DNA of 64,000 nucleotides from Rhodeus uyekii (GCA_037043235.1 JAWRVZ010000040.1:4486501-4550500); one strand, 5' to 3'; shown: positions 11,641 to 24,351, counted from the stretch's first letter. A program made the numbers and translations. The notes: generated from the sequence alone by a model not told the origin.

Positions 11641-13830
11641 GTGAGTGGCCGCGCGTCTCCTAGCACCTGGAAGTGAATCTTCCAGTGTTTAATACGAATG
11701 TACAAATCGTACAACGACGAATTGCTTAGCACATTAATATTATTTATATAACGTGACCATTTGCTTGGAGATTTGGCGAAAACTAGACGTGATGGCCAGT
11801 CAACTGGCGAATCAACTTGAACAATCTTTTTTTTGTGGTTTTGTCGAATATTAATTTGACTGTGTGACTTAACGCTCCAGGAATTTAAGGAAAATTCTGG
11901 ACAAAATATGCTAAATAAAGATTTACTAAATATATTTGTTTCAACCTTCATTTGACAAAGTATATTTCAAAATTTATTTAAGGGGAAAGAAAATTAATTT
12001 CCAAGCTTACATTAGCCTACATTTAGATAAAATGCAAATGTGAGTGGAACATTCAATATGAGTGGAACATAGTGATCAAAACTAGATTTTGTATCCATCA
12101 TTCACCAATTTTAAACAATTAAAGAAAAACCACATGAATTTCCAGGTTTCCGCATTTTGTCAACTTTTATTCGCATATGACCAGCATCTGCCAACAAAAG
12201 ATTCATCCTTGTCCACATGCTAACCGTCCCACTGATCAAACTAGCGTTGGAGAGACTCAGACTAGAAGCTTTGTTCTGTAGAGCAGTCAAAAGTACAGTA
12301 TAATGTTCATAGTCATGTTAAAAAGTGAAAAGGCAATGCAGAAAAGAAAAAAGGGGCTAATTCGATTTCTCTTGCATTATCAGTTCCTTTACAGTACTAA
12401 CCGAAAAAAATTTCCAATACAAATATATATTTAAAAATTCAATCAAACTAGGAAATTCAGGGGGGCATTCTTTTCACTGCTTGAAATAATTAATATATAT
12501 ATATTGTCTTTTTTAACATTGTATGTTCCTTGCTGATTTTTATGCAAACATTCACATGTGTTATAGAATTTTTTTTCTTTAAATGTGACATGTGAATGTA
12601 CTTTCTTGGATTTAAAAAATATTGTTCTGTTATCACATAACATATGTTTTAGTCTTAGTCAAGTGATCCTTGGTTTTTACCTTTATTTGGCTATGGTCCC
12701 TTTAAAAATCATAGGTTTCAGTAAGGAGTCATGTCATGTGACCATTAATCAGGAAGTAATCAAACATGGCACGGAGAGCAGGATCTGAGCTAATCCTGTG
12801 ACATCTGCATAAATCTTATGCCCTTTGTAACATCGTGGTTTCACCTTTCCTTGCACTTTCAATAAAAATGTGGACAATTGTCTTCAGAGTCTTGATGTTA
12901 TGGAAGAGTGTACCTGGCTGTCAAGTTATACGGAACACATACAGAGGACAGCACATTTATGGAGGACTTTTTCTGCATTTTGGTGCATGAGCACAATAGT
13001 CAAAATAAAGTCAATGTAACTATAAGCAAAATTCTCCTTTAGAATTTTTTTAGAATATGATAAGTGAGATATAGAAGGGAATAAGATATATACAGTCTAT
13101 AAAGCCAAAGCATAGTCTAAAGATTTGCATGCAAACAAAGATCTGATACAGGAAATAGTTGGTCACTTTCACCACAGCCTCTCTGTGGTTATACACCAAG
13201 AATCATTTGTCAGTTCTATTTTCGACAGTTTGCATTAGTTGTAATAAAAGTTCAGATGCATTTACCTTATTACGTTAATCTTTCTCATAGTCCCAATCTG
13301 AGATAAGAAAGCATGCAGAATATGCACCTTTCATAAATTTAGCTGTAAATGCTGTTAGCACTTAAGGTATTAGGTAGAAAATGATTTCAAGCTACAAACC
13401 CAAATCTTGTAGATCAATGGTATTCAATTAAAGTTCCAAGAGTCTCTATATTTCCTTCCTAACTGGGGTCCGGACAATAATTTTTTTGTAACGGTTATAT
13501 CCATTAGGGCAGCTGCAGTACTTTATAAAAGAAAAAAAAACACTTAAAACAGCCCAGAGAGCCAAAGCAATAATGTCTAAGAATTATTACCAATATTTAC
13601 CACATAAATGTGTGCATTTGTTTTTACATTTAGACACCTACATGTATGGAGAAGGACTTGGGACTAAGAATTTTTTTGAAACACCTTCAACAATTCAACA
13701 GTTTACTCTACAGTAAATTTATTTTTCATAAAAATGTTCTATTAGAAGTATCCATCAATGAGCTCTTTAGAAACTGGGCGGAAGCAATAGGCCTGTCATC
13801 ATGGAAAAGCAGATACAGATGTAAGTACAC
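11641..13830. other. intergenic DNA upstream of p4hb, no gene recognised
   Basis: AT-rich, with no long frame. A minus-strand AATAAA lies near 12165-12172 and a plus-strand AATAAA near 12860. The minus-strand signal could mark the 3' UTR of an upstream neighbour transcribed in the same direction as p4hb (arhgdia lies there in many vertebrates), but no coding exon of such a gene was found, so this stays a guess. Confidence 0.4.
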
Positions 13831-14640
13831 AGAATGAATGTTTATTGAGACAGAGCACGAGAGCAGGGCTTATCTGAGTAGACTTAAGACAGAGATTGTT
13901 GATGATTCTGTGAATGACAGAAGTGGTTGGTAGTCTCAGAAAAGGATCTTGGAAACAGTTTGCGGAATCGCAGTGAAACTCACCAGTCCAGGACTCAGAG
14001 ACAGTCTATACATGTGCTCGGTGAGTGCCGGTTATATAGTGAATGGCTGATGGGAAACAGGTGCAGGTACTCAATACTCAGGGGACTGGGAACTAGTGGG
14101 CGGAGAGTGGAAGTGTGGTGCGAGGGGTGTGGCTGTGACAGGCCCATCCAGGGATTTCTTTCCACTGTTTTATGAAAACTGAGAATTCCGACTACTCTTT
14201 ACACACGCTTAGTAGAAAAAAAAATTCATGGTCCAGTTCCCAGTCATGCTGACTCTCGGTCCTCGACTGACCGAGAGACTTTCTCCAAGTGCTCACATTA
14301 AACAAAGACGGCGGCTGGTGACAACTAAACTGCGCGTGACAAGAAAACACAACATGAAAGCACACAGACTCACGCAAAGCTTGAAACCACGGCCACTCAC
14401 ATGACATAGAGCGCGCAAGAACGAGTAAACACCTGTTCTCATGCGCTCACAACAAGGACAAACACACGAGTCATGAATGCCCGAATCCCGACACAAAACC
14501 GAAACTGAACCAGACCAAAGTATCGGAACCGGACATCATAACTCGCACACAAGACGTCACACAGACAAGCGTGCACGCGATTCAAACGCTCAAAGCCGCG
14601 CACCCACACACACAATTTGAGACATTACGGTAGTGTCAGA
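13831..14640 (-). mobile_element. possible LTR fragment, minus orientation
   Basis: Read on the minus strand it has a TATATAA box (14031-14040) about 190 bases before an AATAAA signal (13841-13846), the layout of a retroelement LTR. Ends were not found, and the right part (14180-14640) is CpG-rich without identifiable motifs. Tentative. Confidence 0.3.
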
Positions 14641-14696
14641 ACTCTGCCACAACAACAAGAGATAACTAGGCCGAATGTGGCAGAACCCTGATACAT

Positions 14697-15174
14697 TATT
14701 TCTTATTAATTTAGTCTAGGGCTATATTTTTTCTCTTTTAAGAGGGTAGAAAAATTAGCAGATCTAGCTGATTTTAAGGCCTTCCTGAATGTAATAGAGC
14801 TGTCTTTCCATGAAATATGAGAGACCTCTAGCTTTATTTTCTTCCAGCTGCGCTCTGTTTTTCTGACTGCTCTCTTGAGGGCCTGAGTGTACTTCTTGCA
14901 CCACGGTGTTGAACTATTTTCTTTAATCTTCTTAAGCGCAAAGGAGCAACTGTGTCTAAAGTGCTAGAAATGAGAGAGATAATAGTTTCTGTTGCAACAT
15001 CAAGTTCTTCTAGGCTATCTGGGATGTTGAGTAGATGAAACTGATCAGGAAGATTATTTAAAAAGTATAGTTTGTATATTTTATCAGCTTTGACTAAAGG
15101 TAGTGTACATGCAATTAAGTAATAATTTCATCACTCTGCTGCAGAATTTGAACAGCATCAACAATGACTCCATG
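14697..15174 (-). mobile_element. L2-type LINE fragment (linker between endonuclease and RT)
   Basis: The minus strand matches, with modest divergence, the stretch of the LINE at about 23930-24180: the same LRLKKIKENS-type start and the AVRKTERSWKK segment. It ends exactly where the gypsy LTR begins, so the LTR element probably inserted into this LINE copy. Only a fragment; no RT motifs are present. Confidence 0.7.
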
Positions 15175-15943
15175 TGTCAGGATTCAGAGACAGAGGATCC
15201 AGTTTGCAGTGTCAGAGTGATGATTTATTGAACCAATGGGAAATAAACGGTGCAGGTGAAACAGAGGAAGTCCACGAAAAACAGTCCAAGCTCTGAGACC
15301 AATCCTCGGACAGCAGCAGTCCACAGAAGAGAGAGAAAGCACTGGAGCGAGAGACTGTGGAAGACACTGGGCGGAGAGGGCAGGTGAGGCAGGCGGAGAG
15401 ACACGGACCAGCAGGCGGGGGAACTGGAAGGCTGGGGAGAGGGGAAAAACAAAAGGGGAAAAAACAAAACAAAAACAAGGCTGAAATGGGGCCAAAAGGT
15501 AGGAGGAGGTAAAACTATAAATGTTCAAAACACTAAAACTAGAAAAAAATACTAAATCTAAAAGCTAGAAGGGGAGAACTTTGTCAAAGGAACAAAAGAA
15601 AGGAAAAACTAGACTAGACTAAAGCAACAAGGCCGACTAAACAGAGAACGAGACGAGAAAAATAGGCGGAAGCTAGATGTGACTTTCAGGAAGAAATACA
15701 CACAATCTGGCACGGAACACAAAACACGAGGGGAATATAAGGGGAAGCTAATGAGGGTAACACGTCCAATGAATGAGCTAACAGATGAACAAGGGGGCAG
15801 GGTGACAACTGACAGGCTGACAGACAAAGCACGTGGCGAACGGACACATGACGTCACAGACAAACAAACACGGACTGCCATGCGCTCCCGACGAACAACG
15901 GCACAAACATAAAAACAAGACAGATCAAACCGGCGTCCTGACA
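15175..15943 (-). repeat. 3' LTR of gypsy-type retrotransposon
   Basis: A 769-bp interval with plus-strand ends TGTCAGGATTC and CGTCCTGACA, so it starts TG and ends CA with the inverted repeat TGTCAGGA. Immediately to its right (15944-15960) lies a C-run that on the minus strand is a G-rich polypurine tract, which marks the upstream edge of a 3' LTR. The LTR therefore belongs to the minus-strand element at 15944-18680. Confidence 0.8.
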
Positions 15944-15960
15944 GTCCCCCCCCCCCTACA
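15944..15960 (-). other. polypurine tract of the gypsy element
   Basis: On the minus strand this is a run of 11-12 G followed by AC, directly abutting the LTR. In LTR retrotransposons such a tract primes plus-strand DNA synthesis. Confidence 0.75.
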
Positions 15961-15986
15961 GGGGCATCCCCAGATGCCCCATGGGT

Positions 15987-16570
15987 GAGAAGGGCCTGCT
16001 GTTGATGGAAGTCCTCGATCAGTGAGCGGTTCAGAATATCCCGGGCTGGCACCCAACATCTCTCCTCCGGACCATACCCCTCCCAGTCAACAAGGTACTG
16101 GTATCCCCTACCACGCCTCCTGGAGTCAAGTAGTCTCCTGACAGTATACACAGGGGTCCCATCAACTAGACGGGTGGGGCAGACACAGTGGGGTTCAAGG
16201 GGGAAGAAAAAACAGGTTTAACTCGAGACACATGGAAGACAAGGTGCACACGACTAAGAGCAGGCGGGAGTCTGAGCCGCACCGCCGCCGGACTCAGGAC
16301 CTTAGAGATGCGGTATGGCCCTATGAACCTAGGTGCTAATTTGCATGCAGGCACCTTAAGAAGCAGGTCCTTAGTAGATAACCATACCCTCTGCCCACAG
16401 ACATACTTGGGCGCCGGAGTCCGACGACGGTCCGCTGCCACTTTGGCACGCCCAAAGCAGGGCCTCTCTGGCTCTTTTCCAGGTCCTCCTACACCGCTGG
16501 AAAAAGGCCTGGGCAGAGGGAACAGCTGCTTCAGATTCCTGCGAAGAAAACAGAGGAGGCTGGTAACCAA
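15987..16570 (-). pseudogene. gypsy integrase C-terminus and chromodomain
   Basis: 16570-16166 has the basic [13 protein letters not shown] and [13 protein letters not shown] integrase C-terminal segment. From 16151 a second frame encodes a chromodomain ([40 protein letters not shown]) of about 50 residues. In chromoviruses this domain steers integration toward particular chromatin. The aromatic positions (Y, W, W) look retained. Confidence 0.85.
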
Positions 16571-17328
16571 GTGAACACTGAAAAGGGGACATACCAGTAG
16601 ATGCTACAGGGAGTGTATTGTGTGCATATTTTGCCCAGGTGAGCTGCTGGCTCCAGGAGGCGGGGTTATGTGATGCCAGACAGCGAAGCATACGCTCCAA
16701 ATCCTGGTTGGCCCGCTCGGACTGCCCGTTGGACTGCGGATGGAATCCTTGAGTCAGACTGGCAGTAGCCCCAATCAGACGACAGAACTCCCTCCAAAAG
16801 TGGGAAATGAACTGGGGCCCCCTGTCAGACACCACGTCCATAGGAAGACCATGAATCCTGAAGACGTGATCGACTACCACCAGAGCATTTTCCTTTGCAG
16901 TGGGCAGTTTGGAAAGGGGAATCAAGTGCACTGCCTTAGAAAAACGGTGTTACCATTGGAGGGGGGGGAAGGCCAGTAACAAAATCAAGGGAAATGTGGG
17001 ACCAGGGGCGGGAGGGAACGGGCAATGAATGCAGCAGACCAGTGGGAGGGTTGTTAGAAGACTTATTCTGGGCGCAAACCGAACAGGCCGCCACGAACTG
17101 TCTGGAATCTTGGTCCATATTGGGCCACAAAAAACGTTGACGGGCAGAAGCCAATGTTCTCCGCACACCTGGATAGCAGACTAGCTTGGATGAGTGACTC
17201 CACTCCAGCAGGCAGAATAGTGTCGGGCGACGACCCATCCCTAGGGCTGTCAAAGAGACGAGAAAGGGTGTCAGGCTTGATGTTTTTGGATCCAGGCCGG
17301 TACGAGAGGGTGAAACGGAACCGACCAA
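16371..17328 (-). pseudogene. gypsy integrase: zinc-binding and DDE core, frameshifted
   Basis: 17328-16936 encodes the zinc-binding region; the CxxC pair (CSVCAQNK) is present but the second expected His reads Tyr (CYPGVRRT). The first catalytic Asp lies in [10 protein letters not shown]. After a shift, 16931-16371 gives the second Asp (VVSDRGPQF) and the Glu ([11 protein letters not shown]). The three catalytic acids are therefore all visible, but in two frames. Confidence 0.85.
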
Positions 17329-17636
17329 AAAAAAAGAGCGCCCATCTGGCCTGCCGAGAGTTCAACCTCTTCGCTGAACGGATATATTCAAGATTTTTGT
17401 GATCCGTCCAGACCAAGAAGGGTTCAGCTGCACCTTCCAGCCAGTGGCGCCATTCACCCAGGGCTAATCTCACCGCGAGCAGCTCCCGGTTTCCAACATC
17501 ATAGTTCTGTTCAGCTGGGCTCAGGCGGTGCGAGAAGAACGGGGATGTACTCTACCATCGAGAGCGGATCGCTGGGAGAGGACTGCTCCAACCCCCATTT
17601 CAGAAGCGTCTACCTCCACTATAAATTGCAGATCAG
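17063..17636 (-). pseudogene. gypsy RNase H domain, frameshifted
   Basis: Just below the RT the minus strand encodes a VEVDAS box (first RNase H Asp) and, after shifts, the RLSPAE and [18 protein letters not shown] segments and the [10 protein letters not shown] motif, ending with the [18 protein letters not shown] tether typical of gypsy elements. The last 411 bp (17473-17063) are open; the part before is not. Confidence 0.82.
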
Positions 17637-17638
17637 GG

Positions 17639-18626
17639 TCAGGAACAGACAAGCAGAAGTGAAACCTGAGCCTGGTCTGACCACTTGAAAGGTACACAAG
17701 TGGAGGTTAAGGCTGTCAAGGGTGCAGCGGTATGACTGAAGTTGCGGATAAACCTCCTATAGAAGTTGGCAAACCCCAGAAACCGCTGCAACTCCTTGCG
17801 GGAGGTGGGGACTGGCCAGTTGGAGACAGCCCTCACCTTCACTGGATCTACCTTAATCCCCTCCGCTGAGATAATTTGCCCCAGGAACAGAACAGAGTCT
17901 GCATGAAAAGTACATTTCTCCGCCTTGACGTACAGCTGGTTCTCCAGAAGACATTGCAGCACCTGGCGTACATTCTGAACGTGTACCTGTAACGAAGGAG
18001 AAACAATTTGAATATCGTCCAGGTACACAAAGACAAATCTTTTGATCATGTCTCTCAGAACATCGTTAACCAGGGCCTGGAAGACAGCTGGGGCTTTAGT
18101 AAGCCCGAAGGGCATCAGCCTACATTCAAAGTGCCCAGAGGGTGTATTGAACGCTGTCTTCCACTCATCACCCTTCTCTGATCCGAACCAGATGGAAGGC
18201 ATTGCGGAGATCCAACTTCGTGAAGATCCGCGCACCCTGCAGCAGCTCATGAGCAGTTGACATCAGCGGCAGGGGGTACCGGTTCTTTACAGTGATGTCA
18301 TTCAACCCACGATAATCGATGCAGGGGCGGAGGGAGCCATCCTTCTTCTCCACGAAGAAGAACCCAGCGCCTGCAGGAGAAGAGAAGGGTCGGATGAGGC
18401 CGGCCGCCAAAGATTCATACATGTACTTATCCATAGCCTCTCTTTCAGGCCCAGAAAGAGAGAACAGGTGACCCTTAGGCAGAGAAGTGCCTGGGAGGAG
18501 GTCAATGGCACAGTCGTACAGCCGATGTGGGGGGAGAGATGTTGCCCGGGACTTGCTGAAAACACGTCGCAAACCAAGGTATTCCACAGGAACGCCAGCT
18601 AGATCCGCCACCTCCTCCTGTAACAC
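17639..18626 (-). pseudogene. gypsy reverse transcriptase domain, frameshifted
   Basis: The first part (18626-18168) contains the [20 protein letters not shown] and [17 protein letters not shown] segments. A shift of frame at about 18175 moves to the frame of 18250-17639, with [14 protein letters not shown], the catalytic YLDD box ([11 protein letters not shown]) and the thumb/connection [12 protein letters not shown]. The first catalytic Asp (in TKLDLRNAF) and the YLDD pair are both present, so the damage is in the frame and not the active site. Confidence 0.88.
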
Positions 18627-18680
18627 AGAAGAAACAGAGCCAGAAGACGAAGCAGCACCCAGACAAAACTTATGACAAAA

Positions 18681-18839
18681 AGGACAAAAGAAAGTCCTTT
18701 TTCTTTTTTGTGTCTTTTATTTATTTTCACATTATTATTATTATTGTGGATTTTTTTTATGAATGTTTTGTTAAACAGTTTGAAGAATATATATATTTTG
18801 GTTTATTGAGTTTAAACTGTTGTTTCTGTCTTCATTTTC

Positions 18840-18910
<71 letters not shown>

Positions 18911-20606
18911 GTATATATGTATATGTATATATGTATATGTATATATGTATATGTGTGATACATTCCTTTCTCATTTATTTTATTTGTCTTAGTCATTAAT
19001 ATAGTAGGAAATACAATCACAAGAGCAGACACAATATATATATATATTATAATACCGAGGTATGTGTGAGACCCCGAACCCGGGACTTCAAATATTAGTG
19101 TGTGTATATATATATTTTAATCTAAACATTTGGTGAGCTCAGACCCAGGGGATATTTTTCATCCATTCTTGTGCCGTTCGTAAAGTTGACGAAGGGGTTA
19201 CACATGTGCTAGGCAGTGCAAGTGACAATAACAGAAGATGACATTACTCACAGTGTGTGTTGACTGATCCAACACACCACAGTTGTTTGATGGGCTCATA
19301 AAAAGGTGCGAGAGAAAGAGAAATGCGAGGTAAAATAGGCTGTATGCATAGATGGAAGATGGCATGGATACAAGCTATTGTAATTAAGCAATATAAATAT
19401 CGAGTGAAGATTGAACGCAAAAACAAAGCTATTAGAAGCAACAAATGCAATCCAATAGGGCAGATGGGAAACAGTGCAACAGTGTAAAAAGTCTGTCTCT
19501 ATAGGTTCAGTTCAGATCTTAGAGGATTTAACCTCTGTGTACCTCTCAAGATTCTAATAATTAGGTTGTGCTTCCCCAGAAAATTGCCACGGTGTGGTTT
19601 GCTGCTATTGTAAACCTTAAGAATGGAAGCAGACAAGAACATCTGTAGGCCATATATATCTTGGGTCCTTTTTTAAATTAAGCATCACAATTGTGTTGCA
19701 TTGTGGTCTATAGATCTGTCTGAAATGTACATATCCCTCCCTCAGTCAAAATTGAGGAATTGAGGGTCTGTCCAAATAAACTTCACACACTTCAAAATGG
19801 TGGTGGGATTCCCCTGAGGGCAAGTGCTTTAAGAAAGTCTAAAAGTGGAGTTAAACACAGCCTTTGAGTAAGGAATTGAAAGGAACTATTCGGAAATCCA
19901 TTGCCGTTTGTATATACTATATAATTCTTATTTTAATGATTTTTAATGAGTTATTTATAATTAAGTTAGGGATTTTTAATTTATGTACGCTTCAGTCTAT
20001 CACACATATAACCAATTAATATTAGTTAAAGCCTTTCTTTGCTTTTCTGTATTATTCTATAGAATAACCATCAATATTGTCTGCACTCCTCACCAGATAG
20101 AACATGTTCTCAGAATGTTTTGGGAAGTCTTTCAATTTGCATTCCTTTCTGATAGTTTGAGCCTGAGCTCAGCCTTTGAGAAGCTTTGTATCTGTGTGTG
20201 CGCTAATATGGTCTCTGTTGGTGAGGTGATTAACTGGCACCATAAGGAGACGGAATGACTTATTCTCGACAAGCTGACGCTTAAAAATGCCTTTCTGCCA
20301 TGTGAAAAGTCACTAAACCCATCAACCATGTGATCAACGAAGATATGCTTCTGACTGTCTGCTCTTGTGTGGGAAATTACTAAAGGTAAACAAAAGGTTT
20401 GGTTTACCTTTCTTTTTTTTAGCCAATCAGAACCATTTAATGTAACCATTCATGTAACACTGTTCAAATGCAAGTGCAAGTACGATGTCAGGCACAGTAA
20501 TTTGCTCTGGCCCTCTTCCTATCCGCAGGAGTGATGAGATGCTTAGCAGATTATCCTCACTCAATGGCTGGATGTGGTGCCCGCAGAATAACATAGGGTT
20601 TCTAGT
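18681..20606. other. AT-rich spacer with microsatellite, no gene recognised
   Basis: Includes the AT microsatellite listed separately, a second short TATATA tract at about 19030-19045 and a stretch with several oligo-T runs. No exon-like or element-like signal was identified from 19150 to 20600. Confidence 0.4.
18842..18955. repeat. (AT)n / (TATATG)n microsatellite
   Basis: About 60 bases of pure AT dinucleotide followed by alternating TATATG and TATATATG units. Short frames here encode only Tyr-Ile runs and are not genes. Confidence 0.97.
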
Positions 20607-21275
20607 CAAGTCAAGTCAAGTCACCTTTATTTATATAGCGCTTTTTACAATGTAGATTGTTTCAAAGCAGCTTTACAGGAAAAACAATATAAACAAAGTT
20701 TGTTTGGCTGAACAGAAGCCCCAAAAGAGCAGGCGAATCAATACAATTGATGAATTTTAAGTGTTAAGTTTCCCCAACTGAGCAAGCCATAGGCGACAGC
20801 GGCAAGGAACCAAAACTCCGGCAGGTGACGTAACGAATGAAGAATAGAATGGAGAAAAAACCTTGGGAGAAACCAGGCTCAGTTGGGGGACCAGTTCTCC
20901 TCTGGCCAACAGCCAAACCGTGCATGATTATTATACAACAATTCAAGTCAAATATGAAGTCCAATTTGGTCCGGTTAGAGATGGGTTCATGATCGTCACA
21001 GGGGAGGGTCCAGTAGAGTCACGGTCTCCGCAGACACCCCAGGGCAGTGTTGTGCTCGTGTCCAGGTCCTTCATCTGATCTGGATACGGCCCGGATCCAG
21101 CTGCCCACGGTAACCTCGGAATAAACAGAGACCAATATCAGCGTAGATGCCATTCTTCTTCTGATGTATCGAGTACATCAGGTGTTATGGGAATGTTCCC
21201 GGTTCCGGCTTATCTAAATTATGCAGCCTAACAATCATTTTACATGATTTGGATTAAAAATGTATGTATAATGTG

Positions 21276-21875
21276 TTATGTGTATGCCAGGTTGAAAAGA
21301 TGTGTTTTTAGTCTACATTTAAACTGACAGAGTGTGTCTGCTTCCCGAACTGTAATAGGAAGACTGTTCCTGAGTTTAGGAGCTAAATTGGAAAAGGATC
21401 GCCCGCCAGCAGTTGACTTTGATATTCTAGGTATTATAAGCTGGTCAGTATTTTGGGATCGCAATAGACGTGAAGGAATATAATGTGTTAAGAGATCGCT
21501 CAAGTACTGTGGAGCTAAACCATTTAATGCTTTGCAAGTAATTAGCAAGATTTTAAAATGTATTCGGTGTTTAATAGGAAGCCAGTGCAGGTTTGACAGA
21601 ACTGGGCTAATATGCTCATACTTCCCTGTTCTAGTAAGAACTCGAGCTGCTGCATTCTGGACCAGCTGGAATTTGTTTATTAAGCGTGCAGAGCAACCAC
21701 CTAGTAAAGCATTACAATAATCTAGCCTTGAACTCATGAACGCATGAACTAACTTTTCCGCATTTGTCTTAGATAGCATATGTCGCAATTTAGATATATT
21801 TTTAAGATGGAAGAACACCGTTTTACAGATGCTAGAAACATGGCTTTCAAATGAAAGATTGGTATCAAAGAGCAC
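21276..21875 (-). pseudogene. LINE copy A, ORF2 C-terminal domain
   Basis: A 200-codon frame continuing the RT protein: SSRLDYCNALLGG, QNAAARVLTRTGKYEHI, LHWLPIKHRIHFKIL, KALNGLAPQYLSDLL, ending in KTHLFNLAYT. This post-RT region is conserved in fish L2/CR1-type LINEs. It is separated from the RT frame by one shift. Confidence 0.88.
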
Positions 21876-21966
21876 ACCCAGGTTTCTAACTGACGACGAA
21901 GACTTGACAGAGCAGCCATCGAGTGTTAGGCAGTAGTCTAGATTATTATGTGCCGAACTTTTTGGT

Positions 21967-22848
21967 CTAATAATTAGAATCTGTTTTTTCAGAATTTAGC
22001 AGTAGAAAGTTATTAGGCATCCAATTTTTTATATCGGTTATGCATTCTGTTAATTTAGTGAATTTGTTCGTTTCATCAGGATGAGAAGAAATATAGAGCT
22101 GAGTATCATCAGCGTAACAATGAAAGCTAATGCCATGCTTCCTAATAACTGCACCCAAAGGAAGCATGTACAGGGTGAAAAGCAATGGTCCTAGTACTGA
22201 ACCTTGAGGAACTCCATACTGAACCCGTGACCGATATGACATCTCCTCATTTAATGCTACAAACTGATAACGCTCAGATAAGTATGACTTGAACCAGGCT
22301 AATGCAACTCCACTAATGCCAACATAATTTTCAAGTCTATTCAGAAGGATTTTGTGATCAATTGTATCAAATGCAGCACTAAGGTCCAGTAACACTAACA
22401 GAGAGATACAACCACGATCGGATGATAAGAGCAAATCATTTGTAACTCTAATGAGAGCAGTCTCAGTACTATGATATGGTCTAAATCCTGACTGGAAATC
22501 CTCGTAGATGCTGTTTCTTTCTAGAAAGGAACATAGTTGTAAAGATATTGCCTTTTCTAGAATCTTTGACAAGAAAGGTAGATTCGATATCGGCCTGTAA
22601 TTAACTAATTCTGTAGGATCAAGTTGTGGTTTTTTAATAAGCGGTTTAATTACAGCCAGCTTAAAGGTTTTTGGTACGTATCCTAATGACAAAGAAGAAT
22701 TAATAATATTAAGAATAGGATCTATGATTTCTGGAAGCATCTCTTTCAGTAGCTTAGTCGGTATTGGGTCTAGCATACATGTTGTTGATTTTGATGATTT
22801 AACGAGTCTTAAATCTAGTAAGCTCTTCTCTCTAGTAATTTGGAACAT
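21967..22848 (-). pseudogene. LINE copy A reverse transcriptase, nearly intact
   Basis: A 293-codon frame with the RT blocks in order: [82 protein letters not shown] and the catalytic YADD ([12 protein letters not shown]). It ends through a frameshift just after [13 protein letters not shown]. The C-terminal domain continues in another frame at 21875-21276 (NAAARVL and LHWLPIKHRIHFKIL motifs). No endonuclease belongs to this copy. Confidence 0.88.
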
Positions 22849-23056
22849 AGTCTTAGAGCTAAACCTTGATTAACTGGGGCCCAGGTCAGGAAGCAGACAA
22901 ACTGGCTAAACCGACCGTCGGCTAGCTGTCTCACTTCACAGAGGTCAGATAAACGCATAGAGACTCTTTCTCCTAGATATTCTATAGAGACCATGTCTGT
23001 TCCCCGAATTAGCAAATACAAAAAACTCTCAAAACCGTTTAGGGGTAAAAATGTAA

Positions 23057-23745
23057 TTGATTTACAAACAACTAAAAACGGATATAACACAAATGATAAA
23101 GCTTGGGTTACTGAATATACGATCCCTTTCCTCAAAAGCACTTATTTTAAATGATATGATTACAGATCATAAACTAGATGTGCTGTGTTTGACAGAAACC
23201 TGGCTAAAACCAGACAATTACATTACTTTAATAAATGAGTCCACCCCGCAAGATTACTGTTATAAACATGAGCCTCGTCCGAAAGGTAAAGGAGGAGGTG
23301 TTGCTGTAATTTATAGTAACATGATCAGTACTGCTCAAAAGTTTAATTTGAAATATAATTCATTTGAAGTGATGGTCCTTAATGTAAAATTATCTAGTGA
23401 AAGTAATAATTCCTGTTTTACTTTTGTGCTGGCTATTGTATACAGGGCACCATACAGACTTTATCAAAGATTTTGCTGATTTTCTTTCGGAATTAGTAAT
23501 GGCTGCAGATAAAGTCATAATCGTCAGTGATTTTAATATCCATGTAGATAATGAAAAAGACGCATTGGGATTGGCATTTAGAGACATTTTAAACTCTACT
23601 GGAGTTACACAACATGTATCAGGACCCACTCATTCTCGTAATCATACTTTAGATCTAATATTGTCGCATGGGATCAATGTTGATACTGTTCAAATTCTGC
23701 AGCAGAGCGATGACATCTCAGATCATTTACTTAGTTCTGTGTAGG
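23057..23745 (+). pseudogene. LINE copy B apurinic-type endonuclease, frameshifted
   Basis: GLLNIRSLSSKA (Asn site), LCLTETWLKPDN (catalytic Glu) and GGGVAVIYS in the first frame (to 23479). A deletion or shift near 23440 moves to a second frame with VSDFNIHVD (catalytic Asp/Asn; the usual Gly reads Ser) and NHTLDLILS. The SDDISDHLL box carries the last His. A third frame picks up from about 23745. Confidence 0.82.
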
Positions 23746-24351
23746 TTACCTTTAGCCAAGGTCGAAAAACTAACTACCTGTTATAAATATAGTAGAACTA
23801 TCTCTCTTAATACAAAAGATATCTTTATAAATAATCTTCCTGATCAGTTTGATCTACTTAACATCCCAGATAATCTAGAAGAACTTGTTGTTGCAAAATA
23901 AACTATTAACTCTCTCTTTTCCAGCACTATAGACACTGTTGCTCCGTTGCGCTTAAAGAAGATTAAAGAAAATAGTCCAACACCGTGGCACAATGAGCAC
24001 ACCTGGGACCTCAAGAGAGCAGCCAGAAAAATGGAGCGGAGCTGGAAAAAAACTAAGCTTGAGGTTTTTCACATTTCATGGAAAGACAGCTCTATTGCAT
24101 TCAGAAAGGCCTTAAAATCAGCTAGATCTGCTTACCTTTCTACCCTCTTAGAAGAAAACAAATACAACCCTAGGTATTTATTTGATACAGTGACTAAATT
24201 AACAAGAAATAAAGCCTCAACACCAGATGCTTTAAAACAGCACAGCAGTAATGACTTCATGGACTTCTTTACTTGCAAAATTCAAAATATTAGAGAGAAA
24301 GTTATAACCATGCAACGTCTACTACAATATCACAAAATAAAGTAAATTTTA

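Larger units (their letters stand above)
15944..18680 (-). mobile_element. Ty3/gypsy (chromovirus-type) retrotransposon, internal region, 5' truncated
   Basis: Read on the minus strand the order is reverse transcriptase, RNase H, integrase zinc finger, integrase core, integrase C-terminus, chromodomain, polypurine tract, LTR: the Ty3/gypsy order. Gag, protease, primer-binding site and 5' LTR are absent; homology fades at about 18630-18680 beside an AT microsatellite. Pol is broken by several frameshifts (near 18175, 17640-17480 and 17150, and again in the integrase), so this copy is dead. Confidence 0.9.
20607..22860 (-). mobile_element. L2/CR1-type LINE copy A, 5' truncated
   Basis: Minus-strand non-LTR retrotransposon. 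It reads from mid-linker at about 22850 through the RT domain, the C-terminal domain (21875-21276) and a 670-bp 3' UTR that ends in TGACT-type repeats (plus strand TCAAGTCAAGTCAAGTCACC at 20607). Fish L2-like LINEs end with such short repeats. It abuts copy B, which points the other way. Confidence 0.85.

Noticed and set aside
12443..13000. Expressed 3' UTR or small gene at 12.4-13.0 kb
   Set aside because: Only isolated AATAAA words support it; no coding exon or splice pair was found.
15184..15528. Pro/Ser/Phe-rich frames on the minus strand near 15200-15500
   Set aside because: They lie inside the gypsy LTR in three frames at once; a composition effect.
18710..19032. Tyr-Ile repeat 'proteins' at the AT tract
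   Set aside because: Translation of a microsatellite on both strands.
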